Shown here piece by piece: positions 1-10,511 of a stretch of DNA of 64,000 bases. Position 1 is the stretch's first letter, and every line of letters begins with the position of its first letter. The notes below the pieces were generated by a model. It saw only the letters and a program-made list of their open reading frames with translations, was not told the DNA's origin and did not search any database. Both the position numbers and the translations under genes were made by a program. The stretch comes from Okeania sp. SIO2B3 (GTDB taxonomy: Bacteria; Cyanobacteriota; Cyanobacteriia; Cyanobacteriales; Microcoleaceae): NCBI RefSeq assembly GCF_010672525.1, contig NZ_JAAHGH010000007.1, forward strand, positions 44,691-108,690, written 5' to 3'.

Positions 1-1021
1 TGGCAAACGGAAACGGTTGGCTCAGATTATCAAGAACAAAACCGTCTTCTTCATAGTTAAACCCATGGTCTTGTGTATTTGCATCCTCATGTTTGAGGGA
101 TTCAAAGTCTATTATAACTGTTTCCCCATCTCCAGAACCAGGGTATGTTTGCTCCCATCCTGGTTGAAGTTCTTCTGCAATGGTGTAAGTTCCGGGGCTT
201 AAATCATCAAAGCTATAGTAACCATCTCCATCGGTGACAGTGGACATTTCGCCATCATCGAGTTCACCATTATTGTTCTCGTCTATGTATATTGTCCACC
301 CTTCGAGTCCCTGTTCATTGTCGTCCCAGATGCCATCGCCATCTAGGTCATTCCACTTGTAACCCGATATGGAACCCGGTTCTTGGTCTTCAGGTGTATA
401 GACCAAGTCATCAATGACAAACTGTGAAAAAGATGAAAACTGGATTTCATCAACATTAATAAAATTGAAATCAAACAGAGTTGGACCGGAGGTACTGACA
501 TTAACAGTCTCGGAATACAACTGGACTCCATCGTTCAAACCTATTACCTCAATATTCATGCCATCTGTCCACGCTGAAGTCAAATAGGCACTGTTGAATG
601 TAAAGTCTTCCTCTGAAGTAATGCTTACTGGGAGCGCACTCCAATTAAACCCAGTGTACGGTGGAGAAACGGTCCCATTCTCATATCCACTACCTGGGTG
701 ATGATCTCTATGAATAACTCCCCACGACTCACTCCAGAAAAAATCTCCAATTTGTTGGCCTCCAAATTGTTCTAGATCAAAAGTATCTGAGATTTCATCA
801 AAATCAAATACCTGCTGTCCCTCAGCAAGTACAAGTGGCTCTACGGCGATCGGGGTATTATCGGCGGCGGGAAATTCATTTTCAATTTCCCCATTTACAC
901 CAATACCAGAAGGGTCTTGTATCGTTAACCCTGACACTTCTTCTATGTTGTTGTCCTCCAAGTCCATATCTAAAAGACTATCTGAGGTAATTACATCTGC
1001 TGCTGCTTCTATTTTGTCCAT
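1..1021 (-). CDS. Large secreted/surface protein with SdrD_B-like domain, 5' part only
   Basis: A frame stays open from an ATG at 1021 to the window edge (340 codons); the stop lies outside. An AGGGG ribosome site sits about 10 bases before the ATG. Residues 1-60 are acidic and low-complexity with no signal peptide, as in cyanobacterial proteins exported by type I secretion. Residues 71-208 form a beta-rich, aromatic and acidic module. Residues 216-296 match an SdrD_B/Cna_B-like fold (GSISGYKWNDLDGDGIWD, later YYSFDDLSPGTYTIAE) with Asp/Asn-rich loops suited to calcium. From residue 302 (IDFESL) a second copy of the first module seems to begin, so the full protein is probably long and modular. 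A cell-surface, sheath or adhesive role is inferred from the domains. No operon partner is visible; about 900 bases of repeat-rich DNA lie upstream. Confidence 0.8.
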   Translation of the reverse strand, partial: MDKIEAAADVITSDSLLDMDLEDNNIEEVSGLTIQDPSGIGVNGEIENEFPAADNTPIAVEPLVLAEGQQVFDFDEISDTFDLEQFGGQQIGDFFWSESWGVIHRDHHPGSGYENGTVSPPYTGFNWSALPVSITSEEDFTFNSAYLTSAWTDGMNIEVIGLNDGVQLYSETVNVSTSGPTLFDFNFINVDEIQFSSFSQFVIDDLVYTPEDQEPGSISGYKWNDLDGDGIWDDNEQGLEGWTIYIDENNNGELDDGEMSTVTDGDGYYSFDDLSPGTYTIAEELQPGWEQTYPGSGDGETVIIDFESLKHEDANTQDHGFNYEEDGFVLDNLSQPFPFA

Positions 1022-1932
1022 AACAATATTCCCCTGATTATGATTATTGCTATTTTTATGAATACCTAATGCAAGCTCTTGCTTTATAGCGTCGGTGATT
1101 AATTCTATTTCTACGAAGAACCTCGGTTATGCAGTTTTGAATTTAGATACTTACTAAATTTCTAAAATTTTTAAAGCAATGATGGACATCTAAAGTAGAG
1201 GGTACTGTTAACGATGTACCATACGATATTGCAATGCGCGCTGGCATATTTAGACACTACATCAATTACAATAATGTAGTATGAAGGCTGCTACATGAGG
1301 TACTTTTTTCACAAATTATCCGATCGCCAAACCTCAAAATTTTACAGCAATTCCCGATGTTATGAGGTACACATTTAGTGGTGCACGAATCTAGGCCACA
1401 AGAGTTTTACTATTCGCTCCTTGTGGCTCATTTCTCCGAAATATGCTGTATTTACTTTAAGTTTAGCTTTGAATATTTCAGGCAACTCAAAACTTATAGT
1501 TTCTTAATTTGGCGTTGCTGAAGAGCGTGTATAATATTAACTTTAATTACTTAGGAGTCAACCCACCCGCGCGCCCAACCCACCCCCGCCCCTCCCAGGA
1601 GGGAAAGTCAGGAGGGAAGAAAGAAGAAGAAAGATGAATAGAAGGAGAGGCGTTGCATATTTGTGGGATGAATTGTATGCTTGGACAAATAAAGAAGTAT
1701 TAAGTATTAAGGATGAGATTTACCTGTTCAAAAAAGATTCATCCCGCCCCTCAGCAACGCCCTTAATTTTCAGCCCTCGTATCAAATCCGGCCAGTGTTT
1801 AATTTTAGATGTCTGAGGAGGAGGTACACTGATTAGCAGCCTTGATTCCAAATTATTGTAAAGTCTATACTTGCCTCAGTCTTTAGATATAAGGCTAGAC
1901 GCGCTAGTACTAACAAATCCGCAAATCAGGAT
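1022..1932. repeat. Gene-free stretch with a 251-bp inverted-repeat element
   Basis: No credible gene is present. Positions 1511-1761 are bounded by an exact 11-base inverted repeat, GGCGTTGCTGA and TCAGCAACGCC, as in a miniature inverted-repeat element. Its left end shares AATTTGGCGTTGCTGAA with the last codons of the P450 gene at 4975. Inside are a CCCACCCCCGCCCCTCCC/AGGAGGG motif (1575-1605), found at more than ten other places in the window, and a GAAAGAAGAAGAAAG purine run. Around 1215-1275 is a decayed piece related to the repeats at 24988 and 32311. Bases 1800-1930 may hold decayed ureC sequence upstream of the recognisable tail. Confidence 0.6.
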
Positions 1933-2061
1933 ATGAAGTTAAATGATGCTTTACAAAAAAAAATGTAGATTGACCCTGAAAGCTATGAAGTGAAAGCGGA
2001 TAAAAAGTTATTGAGCTGTGTATTTACTACAACTTTACGGATGGCGCAGCGATATTTTTAA
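1933..2061 (+). pseudogene. ureC: Relic of the urease alpha subunit C-terminus
   Basis: The frame reads MKLNDALQKKM, a TAG stop, then IDPESYEVKADKKLLSC and ...TTLRMAQRYF followed by TAA. This follows the known C-terminal tail of urease alpha subunits (MKLNDALP, then DPETYEV.ADGELL.C, then ATTLPMAQRYFLF), with one internal stop, several substitutions and loss of the final Leu-Phe. About 130 bases upstream, at 1800-1930, broken pieces in shifting frames (AAL..IP, then NKSANQDMK) may be earlier parts of the same gene. No ureA, ureB or accessory gene is nearby, so only the 3' end of a urease locus survives, or it was carried here by rearrangement. The match is from memory of the family. Confidence 0.6.
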
Positions 2062-2071
2062 CTCTAGTAAC

Positions 2072-2338
2072 ATGAGGATTTTCTTGATACTAGGTAAGCA
2101 TAGAGAATTTTATAATTGGACGCTACTTGGATTCTTTTCTATGGCTGATTCGCTACTTATAGCACTCATAATTTTCTTGAACGCAATGAGTAATATAGGA
2201 ATGATTGTTAGTGCCACCATCGGACAAACAATACATGAACAGGATTCACAAGCACAATTCATTGCTATCATGTGTGTCATTTTGTTATTGTTTCTAAGTA
2301 ATAGATTAGTCTACAATTATATAGTATTAAAAATATAA
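2072..2338 (+). CDS. Possible small membrane protein, unknown
   Basis: This 88-codon frame begins just after the ureC relic. It encodes two strongly hydrophobic segments (about residues 24-50 and 64-80) separated by a polar stretch containing TIHEQDSQAQ, and ends with a basic tail. No family is recognised and no clear Shine-Dalgarno site precedes the ATG. It could be a genuine two-helix membrane protein, the tail of a decayed permease, or chance coding in decayed DNA. The surroundings are all relic or repeat sequence, which lowers confidence. Confidence 0.25.
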   Translation: MRIFLILGKHREFYNWTLLGFFSMADSLLIALIIFLNAMSNIGMIVSATIGQTIHEQDSQAQFIAIMCVILLLFLSNRLVYNYIVLKI

Positions 2339-2617
2339 CTGCAATATTTTTAATAATTTCTTAAGATCTATTAACTTATTCTATGTTCATGGTTGTAATA
2401 CTCTTCTGTTTCTTTTTCGTTCACATTAAATACTAATACTAACTAAAGATTATATAATAGGGTTTGGGGGAATTTTTGCTACAAATATCTATTAAACCAA
2501 TATCTACTCCTACAGCAGTTTTGATATTATCTGTAGGAATTAGGCTAGGAACTGTTTGATATTCTCAACTAAAGCTGACATAATAACCATCAGCTTTTTT
2601 AGTTATCGTTATGAGTT

Positions 2618-2900
2618 AATTAGGGTTTGCGCTTCACTAGTCTTATGGGTAAGGGTAGGAGACAGCTATACTAGAGACAACCCACCCCTAACCCCTCCGG
2701 TGGAGGGGAAGATAGGAGAAATGGGAATTATAGAGGAGGTAGGAGAAAGAATAATCACTTGATTATTCTGCCCAACTATGCGCCTAATATGCGCTCTTTT
2801 TTGAACCATTAAGACCATTAAGCTTGGACTTTTTTTAACTAAAAAATGCGCTCAACCAATATAAGTCAATGCTTTTAGATTTAATCAGCAAGCCCTAATT
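2618..2900. mobile_element. MITE-like element, ends AATTAGGGTTTGC / GCAAGCCCTAATT
   Basis: The ends form a 13-base inverted repeat with one mismatch. Related copies lie near 50165-50374 and 53883-54134; they share internal blocks such as GGAGAAATGG and a TAGAGGAGGT-like run, and the first two share TTAATCAGCAAGCCCTA. Lone ends occur at 40977 (AGGGCTTGCTGATTAAAT) and 63872. No frame inside codes for a transposase, so it would be non-autonomous. The right end overlaps the last codons and the TAG stop of the 5'-nucleotidase gene, so insertion fixed that gene's present 3' end. Confidence 0.65.
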
Positions 2901-4556
2901 ACCAAAATATTTTTGATATAAATCTGGAACTAATTGTAATCCTCCTGAAGTAATAGTATCCGATTCAATGATCCCTTTATTCTTGACATATTCAGCAATG
3001 AATTCACGAATTTCTGTAGAAGATTGCCAAATTATTTTTCCTTCTTTAAACATCAAATAACCACCACCACCATTAGCACGATAACTATTCATAGCAACTC
3101 GTAAAACTTGATTTTGTTCAATATTTTTTCCATCTAACTGTAACTTAGTAATTCGTTTTCCCACTGGTTGAGTAATATCAACTATGTAATCAATTCCACT
3201 ATATAAATCCCAGTTATAACCAAGAGAATTTTCAGCTAAAACTTCTTCAGTAAGACAGGGTAAATCATCAATATTAACTTGTTTAAAATAAGCAGCATTT
3301 TTTTCTAATGCACAACGCAAAATATCCCCATTAATTTCTAGGACTAACAAATAATTATCGTAATTATAGACACTGTAAATATCTCTCCTAGTAATTTTTC
3401 CTGGAGTAATTTTACCAGTGTTATTAAAAATAGAAGTCAGAGAAATATTTACAGGATAACCTGCTGCTTCTGCCGCTTGTATTTGTACTTGATTGATTAA
3501 ATTTGACAGCTTGCTCTGATGAAAACGTGCTTTCATGCCACCATAAAATTCAGTTTGTGCCACACCAATAGGTTGATTGATATAACGTAAAGTTTGCTGA
3601 TGATATGGTAAAGAAAGTTGTAAGATTTTCTGTTCCGGTTTAATATCAGTAACATATAAATTAGTAGAATCTTTAGCAAGAACTTCCCACTTTTTACCCC
3701 GACGCTCTAATACTAAAGTATACTTACTTAAAGCTTTTCCCCAAAAAGAAGGTTCTGCAATTAAAACATTATTAACTATAGCTTTAGGAACATCGTGATG
3801 TGAATGTCCTGCCATAATTAGATCGATATCTTTTACCTGTTGCGCTAATTCTAAGGTGAGATTTGAACCAGGAATAGAGCCTGTTTCTTCCCACTCTTGA
3901 ATATCGGTTAACCAAGCAGAAGCCAGCCTTTTATCTTTTGGTACTTTAGAAAAACCACTATGTTGAACAATAGTAATTACATCTGCACCATCATTTCGCA
4001 TTTGAGGAATATATTTTTGAGCAGTATTTATGAGATTCTCAAAAGTTAATCCAGCTATATTTTCAGATGACACCCAGTTAGAAGTTGCAGTAGTAATAAA
4101 GCCAAGAATGCCAATTTTTATACCATCAACATTTTTAATGATATAAGGCTGAAAAGCAGGAGTGTCATCACTTTTTTGGATATTCGCACAAACTATGGGG
4201 AAATTAAGCTGACTTATCCAACGGGAAAGCACATTAGTACCATAGTCAAACTCATGGTTTCCTAAAGTAGCAGCATCAAATTTGAGAGCATTCATTGTTA
4301 CTGCCATCGGATGCACCGCTTCTGTGTCAATTCGATTATAGTAATAAGTTAATGGTGTTCCTTGAATAGTATCGCCGGCATCAATAAGCAATAAATTAGG
4401 ATTTTTAGCTCGTTCCTGTGCAATTAAATTAGCGACTTTTGCTAATCCCCATTCTGCGGGTTGGTTAGTATAGTAATCATAAGGCATAAGGTTGCCATGA
4501 AGATCGCTAGTTTCCAGAATGGTGATGGTTTTGGTTGGGGGTTTTGATGTTATCAA
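2895..4556 (-). CDS. 5'-nucleotidase / 2',3'-cyclic phosphodiesterase family metallophosphatase
   Basis: This is a 553-residue member of the UshA/CpdB family, which hydrolyses nucleotides or cyclic nucleotides, normally outside the cytoplasm. The N-terminal calcineurin-like domain shows the metal motifs ETSDLHGN, IDAGDTIQGT, TLGNHEFDYG and IMAGHSHHDVP. The C-terminal substrate domain (about residues 330-520) carries YSVYNYDN and AMNSYRANGGGGY. The start is odd. The first usable codon is a TTG giving MITSKPPTK, but the same frame continues upstream with a hydrophobic run (WLFTLVLIFIPL) that looks like a signal-peptide core. That run meets AAGGCAG-type heptamers before any ATG. The true 5' end may therefore have been damaged or an unusual start used. 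The stop codon lies inside a MITE end. Confidence 0.85.
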   Translation of the reverse strand: MITSKPPTKTITILETSDLHGNLMPYDYYTNQPAEWGLAKVANLIAQERAKNPNLLLIDAGDTIQGTPLTYYYNRIDTEAVHPMAVTMNALKFDAATLGNHEFDYGTNVLSRWISQLNFPIVCANIQKSDDTPAFQPYIIKNVDGIKIGILGFITTATSNWVSSENIAGLTFENLINTAQKYIPQMRNDGADVITIVQHSGFSKVPKDKRLASAWLTDIQEWEETGSIPGSNLTLELAQQVKDIDLIMAGHSHHDVPKAIVNNVLIAEPSFWGKALSKYTLVLERRGKKWEVLAKDSTNLYVTDIKPEQKILQLSLPYHQQTLRYINQPIGVAQTEFYGGMKARFHQSKLSNLINQVQIQAAEAAGYPVNISLTSIFNNTGKITPGKITRRDIYSVYNYDNYLLVLEINGDILRCALEKNAAYFKQVNIDDLPCLTEEVLAENSLGYNWDLYSGIDYIVDITQPVGKRITKLQLDGKNIEQNQVLRVAMNSYRANGGGGYLMFKEGKIIWQSSTEIREFIAEYVKNKGIIESDTITSGGLQLVPDLYQKYFGN

Positions 4557-4974
4557 GGGAATAAATATTAATACGAGTGTAAATAACCAAGGAAGACAGA
4601 GGGCAAAAGGCAGAAGGCAGAAGGCAGAAGGGAAAGAATAAGGTGAAAAGGTACAAAGTTTTTCATCAACTAATTAATTGTCCGGATTCCATATGAGGCT
4701 TTTAGCAATTATTAATTTTTAATCTGAAAATACAGGTCTAGAGCACTGCTATATCTAGCGTTGGTGATGCGTGGCTATGATTGTGCTTTAATGGCTATTG
4801 CCTAACTATTAACTGAAAAGCATTTTATATTTTGCCAAATTTAGGTTTCATAGTTTGATTCACCAACGCCGGGTTTGAAGTCGCAGATAATAGATTCTGT
4901 CTCCTGTATTCTGTCTCCTGTATTCTGTCTCCTGACTCCTTTTTCAAATAAAATAGTGGGATAGGTTCATACAT
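4557..4974. repeat. Intergenic repeats: heptamers and an inverted-repeat element
   Basis: Positions 4605-4632 hold AAGGCAG-type heptamers. Positions 4758-4869 are bounded by an exact 10-base inverted repeat, GCGTTGGTGA and TCACCAACGC, a variant of the GCGTTGCTGA ends seen at 1511. Positions 4890-4940 repeat a 14-base unit of the type ATTCTGTCTCCTGT. No gene or clear promoter was recognised. Confidence 0.55.
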
Positions 4975-6333
4975 TTATTCAGCAACGCCAAATTTCTGTT
5001 TAACAACCATTCGCATATTTCCTGGTGGTGCCATAGTTAACCCTCTACGGACAGGTTGGATAGATTTATGGGAAACTAACTTGAGTTCGCACTTTGATAA
5101 AATAGTTGCCAAAACTAATTTCATTTCAAATAAAGCAAAAGCTGAACCGATACAACGACGACTTCCTCCTCCAAAAGGTAAATATTCATAAGGTGAAAAT
5201 TGTCTTTCGAGAAAACGTTCTGGTTTAAATTTTTTAGGTTCTGGATAAATATCCTCTCTTTGATGAGTTAGATAAATAGAAGGAAGTACTACCATTCCTG
5301 GTTCAAGTTGATAACCCATAATTTCTACAGGTCTCTGGACAACTCTAGGAAAAGAAGTTATGACAATAGGATAGAGACGCAAAGTTTCTTGACAAACCGC
5401 ACTGAGGTAGGGAAGTTTAGTAATGGCAACTTTTTCTGGGTTAGTGGGAAGAGTCGCTAATTCTGCTAATAGTTTTTCCCGCACCACCGGAATTTTATCG
5501 ATCCAATATAATGCCCAAGCTAAAGCTGAAGCAGTAGTTTCGTGACCTGCAAAAAGCAAAGTCAGCAGTTCATCCTTAATTTCTTCGTCACTAATACGAT
5601 CGCCTACTTCGTCACGCGCTTCTAGCAGTAAACTGAGGATATCATCACGATGATTTGCTTCTTCCCTAGCAGTTTCAATTTCTGCGAATATTAGCTCATC
5701 AACTTTTTGCCTTTTTCTTAAAAATTTACCCCAGGGACTCCAAGGACCCCAGTCTTTTTGCAAGAAACGGAAGAAAAGAAAAGTGGAGGTTAAGGGAGAA
5801 CTAATGGAGTCGAGGACATCAGACAAAAGTATTCTCAGTTGTTCGTAACGTTCTCCTCGGTCTAAACCAAATACCGCCCCAAGGATAACTTTTAGGGATA
5901 TTTCTTGAGTAGACCTACGGATGGGGAAAGGTTTGTTTATTTGCCACCGATCCATAACATTAGAGGTAATATTGTATATTAAGTCCCCATAAGTACGCAT
6001 TCGATCGCCATGAAAAGGTGGCATTAATAATTTTCTTTGACGTTGATGGCGATCGCCGTTTTGCAGAAGTAGAGAATTTCTACCCACAAGGTATTGTAAA
6101 GCACCATTACCACCACCTGAGCTAAAGGTATTAGGGTCAGCAGTAAAAATTTGTTGAATAGCTTTAGGGTTACAGAAATAGATAAAAGGAGTCTTGGAGT
6201 TAGTATTAGTCCTGAAGATATCTCCGTATTGAGAATATCGCTCCTCTATTGTTTGTAAGGGACGAAAAATAAATTTCCAAGTCCGGAGTCTTCGTTGTAG
6301 AGGGGACAATGCTGGGCCATCAGGTAATACCAT
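4975..6333 (-). CDS. Cytochrome P450, CYP110-like
   Basis: The 452-residue length is normal for a soluble bacterial P450, a heme monooxygenase that hydroxylates small hydrophobic substrates. The I-helix oxygen-activating motif AGHETT is at 262-267, the ExxR motif ETLR at 316-319, and the heme-ligand signature FGGGSRRCIG places the cysteine at residue 394. The N-terminal LPDGPALSPLQ proline-rich start and overall pattern resemble the cyanobacterial CYP110 group, whose members act on fatty acids, terpenes or alkanes; the substrate here cannot be read from sequence. The ATG at 6333 has no strong ribosome site. The last residues, KFGVAE, and the stop fall in a dispersed repeat end (TTCAGCAACGCCAAATT) shared with position 1504-1521, so the C-terminus may have been rewritten by an insertion. 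Confidence 0.9.
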   Translation of the reverse strand: MVLPDGPALSPLQRRLRTWKFIFRPLQTIEERYSQYGDIFRTNTNSKTPFIYFCNPKAIQQIFTADPNTFSSGGGNGALQYLVGRNSLLLQNGDRHQRQRKLLMPPFHGDRMRTYGDLIYNITSNVMDRWQINKPFPIRRSTQEISLKVILGAVFGLDRGERYEQLRILLSDVLDSISSPLTSTFLFFRFLQKDWGPWSPWGKFLRKRQKVDELIFAEIETAREEANHRDDILSLLLEARDEVGDRISDEEIKDELLTLLFAGHETTASALAWALYWIDKIPVVREKLLAELATLPTNPEKVAITKLPYLSAVCQETLRLYPIVITSFPRVVQRPVEIMGYQLEPGMVVLPSIYLTHQREDIYPEPKKFKPERFLERQFSPYEYLPFGGGSRRCIGSAFALFEMKLVLATILSKCELKLVSHKSIQPVRRGLTMAPPGNMRMVVKQKFGVAE

Positions 6334-7509
<1,176 letters not shown>

Positions 7510-10050
7510 ATGAATCAATATATCAACCCTACTGCTGAAAATCAAATTCGGGTAGAAGACGATCGCACCGGAATGAGTGTTACTACTCTCAGACGTGCCC
7601 TAGCAGATAACCTGTTTTATTTGCAGGGGACCTATGAGTCCATGGCAAAACAAGATGATTTTTATCGTGCTCTGGCTTATACTATACGCGATCGCTTACT
7701 CCAACGCTTTCTTTCTACAATTCGTACTTATAATGAGAAAGATGTGAAGGTCGTATATTATCTCTCTGCCGAATTTCTCATGGGTCGTCACCTGGGTAAT
7801 AGTTTGATTAACCTGGGAATTTATGAAAAAATTCGTCAAGCTATCACCGAATCTGGGTTAGATTTAGATGAACTACTGGAACAAGAAGACGACCCTGGTT
7901 TAGGAAATGGTGGTTTGGGTAGATTAGCAGCTTGTTTTCTGGACTCTTTAGCTACTTTAGAAATTCCGGCGGTGGGTCATGGTATTCGTTATGAATTTGG
8001 CATTTTTACCCAAACTGTACAAGATGGTTGGCAAGCAGAAATCCCTGATAAGTGGTTACGTTTCGGCAACCCTTGGGAAATAGCTCGTCCTGCTGAAAAG
8101 GTAGAAATAAAGTTTGGAGGTCATACAGAAGGATACCATGATGATAAAGGGAACTATCGAGTAACTTGGGTTCCGGATGAAACTGTAATTGGTATCCCCT
8201 ATGATACCCCTGTTCCTGGCTATAAAGTAAATACTGTAAACCCTCTACGTTTGTGGCGAGCAGAAGCTAGTGTAGACTTTAAATTTGAAGAGTTCAATGC
8301 TGGAAACTATGACGGTGCGGTAGCAGATAAAATGAGTTCGGAGACGATCTCCAAAGTTCTCTATCCAAATGATAATACTCCTCAAGGTAAGGAACTCCGT
8401 CTGAAGCAACAATATTTCTTCGTTTCCTGTGCTTTACAGGACATCATCCGTAGGCATTTATTTCACAATAAAAATCTAGACAACTTATACGAGAAAGCAG
8501 CAATTCAACTTAATGATACTCACCCTGCTGTGGCGATCGCGGAGATGATGCGCTTGTTAATTGATGAGTACGATATGGACTGGGAGCGTGCTTGGCATAT
8601 TACTCAAAATACTTTTGCCTACACTAACCATACTTTGCTACCTGAAGCGTTAGAGCGTTGGGCAATTAGTTTATTTGGTCGCCTTCTCCCTCGCCACCTA
8701 GAAATTATCTATGAAATTAATCGGCGCTTTTTAACTCAAGTGCAAACTTGGTTTCCTAAAAATCCAGAATTGCTTGCCCGGGTTTCTCTAATTGAAGAGG
8801 GAGCAGAAAAATCTGTGCGGATGGCTAATTTGGCTACTGTTGGTAGTCATGCTGTCAATGGAGTAGCAGCACTGCACACAGAATTGTTGAAAAAAGGTGT
8901 GCTTAAAGATTTTTACCAACTTTTCCCAGACAAATTCTTCAATAAGACTAATGGAGTGACTCCCCGTCGTTGGGTTTTACTGAGTAACCCCAAACTTTCT
9001 GCCCTATTCTCTGAGAAACTGGGAGGAGATAGTTGGTTGCGAGATTTTGACCAACTAAGGCAACTAGAAAAATATGTGAATGATGCAGAATTTAGGAATC
9101 GTTGGCGAGCAATAAAGCAAGAGAATAAGGCTAAGTTGGCAGAGCGCATTCTCAAGCATAATCGAATTGAGGTAGATATTAATTCTCTATTTGATATTCA
9201 AGTCAAACGTATTCATGAGTACAAACGCCAACATTTGGATGTATTCAACATCATTACGATGTATAATCGCATTAAGCAAAACCCTAGCATTAATGTTACA
9301 CCCCGCACTTTTATTTTTGGTGGCAAAGCTGCTCCTGGTTACTATATGGCTAAGTTGATTATTAAATTGACTAATGCTGTTGCTGATGTGGTTAATAACG
9401 ATCCGGATGTACGCGGTCGCCTAAAAGTTGTCTTCTTGGCCAACTTTAATGCTTCCCTTGGTCAGATTATTTATCCTGCTGCTGACTTATCTGAGCAAAT
9501 TTCTACTGCTGGAAAAGAAGCATCCGGAACTGGTAATATGAAGTTTGCCATGAATGGAGCTATGACTATTGGCACTCTTGATGGAGCTAATATTGAGATC
9601 CGCGAAGAAGTTGGAGCAGAAAACTTTTTCTTATTTGGTATGACTGCTCAAGAAGTTTTCGATCTGAAAGCTAAGGGTTATAAACCTCTGGAATACTACA
9701 ATACTAATGCTGAACTCAAAGCAGTAATTGACCGAATTGCTAGCGGTCACTTTAGTGAAGGTAATCCTAATTTGTTCAAACCTTTGATTGATTCTCTACT
9801 GTACAATGACCAATATATGCTACTAGCTGATTATCAAAGCTATATTGAATGTCAGGAGCGGGTTGGTCAGGTTTTCCAAGACCAAGAAAAATGGACGAAA
9901 ATGTCTATCTATAATTCTGTTCGCATGGGTAAATTCTCTTCTGACCGAACAATTATGGAATATGCAAAGGAGATTTGGGGAGCACAACCAGTCAAGATCG
10001 ACCAAGAAACTTATATTCAAGATAATGCTGGTTTGAAGGTAGATTCTTAA
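7510..10050 (+). CDS. glgP: Glycogen phosphorylase
   Basis: This 846-residue enzyme releases glucose 1-phosphate from the ends of glycogen with pyridoxal phosphate. The sequence is colinear with bacterial and plant phosphorylases: VVYYLSAEFLMGR and GNGGLGRLAACF in the N-terminal half, AIQLNDTHPA and NHTLLPEALERW in the middle, and the cofactor site EASGTGNMKFAMNGA with the Schiff-base lysine at residue 678. A strong ribosome site, GGAGGAG, ends three bases before the ATG. The mammalian-type N-terminal phospho-regulatory segment is absent, as usual for bacteria. It stands alone and forward, between two repeat-filled gaps, so it is probably transcribed by itself. In cyanobacteria it feeds night-time and stress catabolism of stored glycogen. 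Confidence 0.97.
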   Translation: MNQYINPTAENQIRVEDDRTGMSVTTLRRALADNLFYLQGTYESMAKQDDFYRALAYTIRDRLLQRFLSTIRTYNEKDVKVVYYLSAEFLMGRHLGNSLINLGIYEKIRQAITESGLDLDELLEQEDDPGLGNGGLGRLAACFLDSLATLEIPAVGHGIRYEFGIFTQTVQDGWQAEIPDKWLRFGNPWEIARPAEKVEIKFGGHTEGYHDDKGNYRVTWVPDETVIGIPYDTPVPGYKVNTVNPLRLWRAEASVDFKFEEFNAGNYDGAVADKMSSETISKVLYPNDNTPQGKELRLKQQYFFVSCALQDIIRRHLFHNKNLDNLYEKAAIQLNDTHPAVAIAEMMRLLIDEYDMDWERAWHITQNTFAYTNHTLLPEALERWAISLFGRLLPRHLEIIYEINRRFLTQVQTWFPKNPELLARVSLIEEGAEKSVRMANLATVGSHAVNGVAALHTELLKKGVLKDFYQLFPDKFFNKTNGVTPRRWVLLSNPKLSALFSEKLGGDSWLRDFDQLRQLEKYVNDAEFRNRWRAIKQENKAKLAERILKHNRIEVDINSLFDIQVKRIHEYKRQHLDVFNIITMYNRIKQNPSINVTPRTFIFGGKAAPGYYMAKLIIKLTNAVADVVNNDPDVRGRLKVVFLANFNASLGQIIYPAADLSEQISTAGKEASGTGNMKFAMNGAMTIGTLDGANIEIREEVGAENFFLFGMTAQEVFDLKAKGYKPLEYYNTNAELKAVIDRIASGHFSEGNPNLFKPLIDSLLYNDQYMLLADYQSYIECQERVGQVFQDQEKWTKMSIYNSVRMGKFSSDRTIMEYAKEIWGAQPVKIDQETYIQDNAGLKVDS

Positions 10051-10511
10051 TTTACTAGATGGGGCGGGTTCATCTCAACTTAATGTTGCGCAATTAATTT
10101 AATGTGGAACCCGCTCAATACTCTAGGTTGGGTTAAGCGGCAGCGCAACCCAACAAAAATTAAGTGTCTGTTGGGTTTATCCTACAGTTAACGAAGTCAT
10201 AAGTCAGAAGTTATTTTTGTAACGGGGATTTGAGCAACTCTCCAAAAATATACTGAATTTTGCCCCCCTAACCCCCCAATTCTGGGGGGAACAAGAATCT
10301 ATTAACTGGTAAAAGTCCCCCAATTTTGGGGGATGCGCGGGGGCGCGTGATGTAGCAAATTAGACTTTTCAGACAACCTCTTAAAAAGTGGGGTTTTAGA
10401 CCCATATTATTTTGATAACCTGCGCTAACTTTCCTCAACCCAACCAGCAAAACTATAGAGCATTTATTATGCTATAATATACTTTATTTTTATTCTAAAT
10501 TCCTGAAAAAA
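10051..10511. repeat. Hairpins and a C/G-tract element downstream of glgP
   Basis: Positions 10065-10110 hold GCGGGTTC and GAACCCGC, a spaced inverted repeat that could end glgP transcription. Positions 10125-10156 form a GGTTGGGTT...AACCCAAC hairpin related to one at 11467. About 10236-10381 is a dispersed element with CCCCCCTAACCCCCC and CCCCCAATTTTGGGGG tracts, ending in TCAGACAACCTCT. A second copy, inverted, is at 19275-19427. The methyltransferase promoter presumably lies in the AT-rich bases 10460-10505. Confidence 0.55.

Noticed and set aside
2556-2762. 68-codon frame with DNPPLTPPVEGKIGEMG
   Set aside because: Lies wholly across a MITE-like element; the same peptide pieces would appear wherever the repeat occurs.
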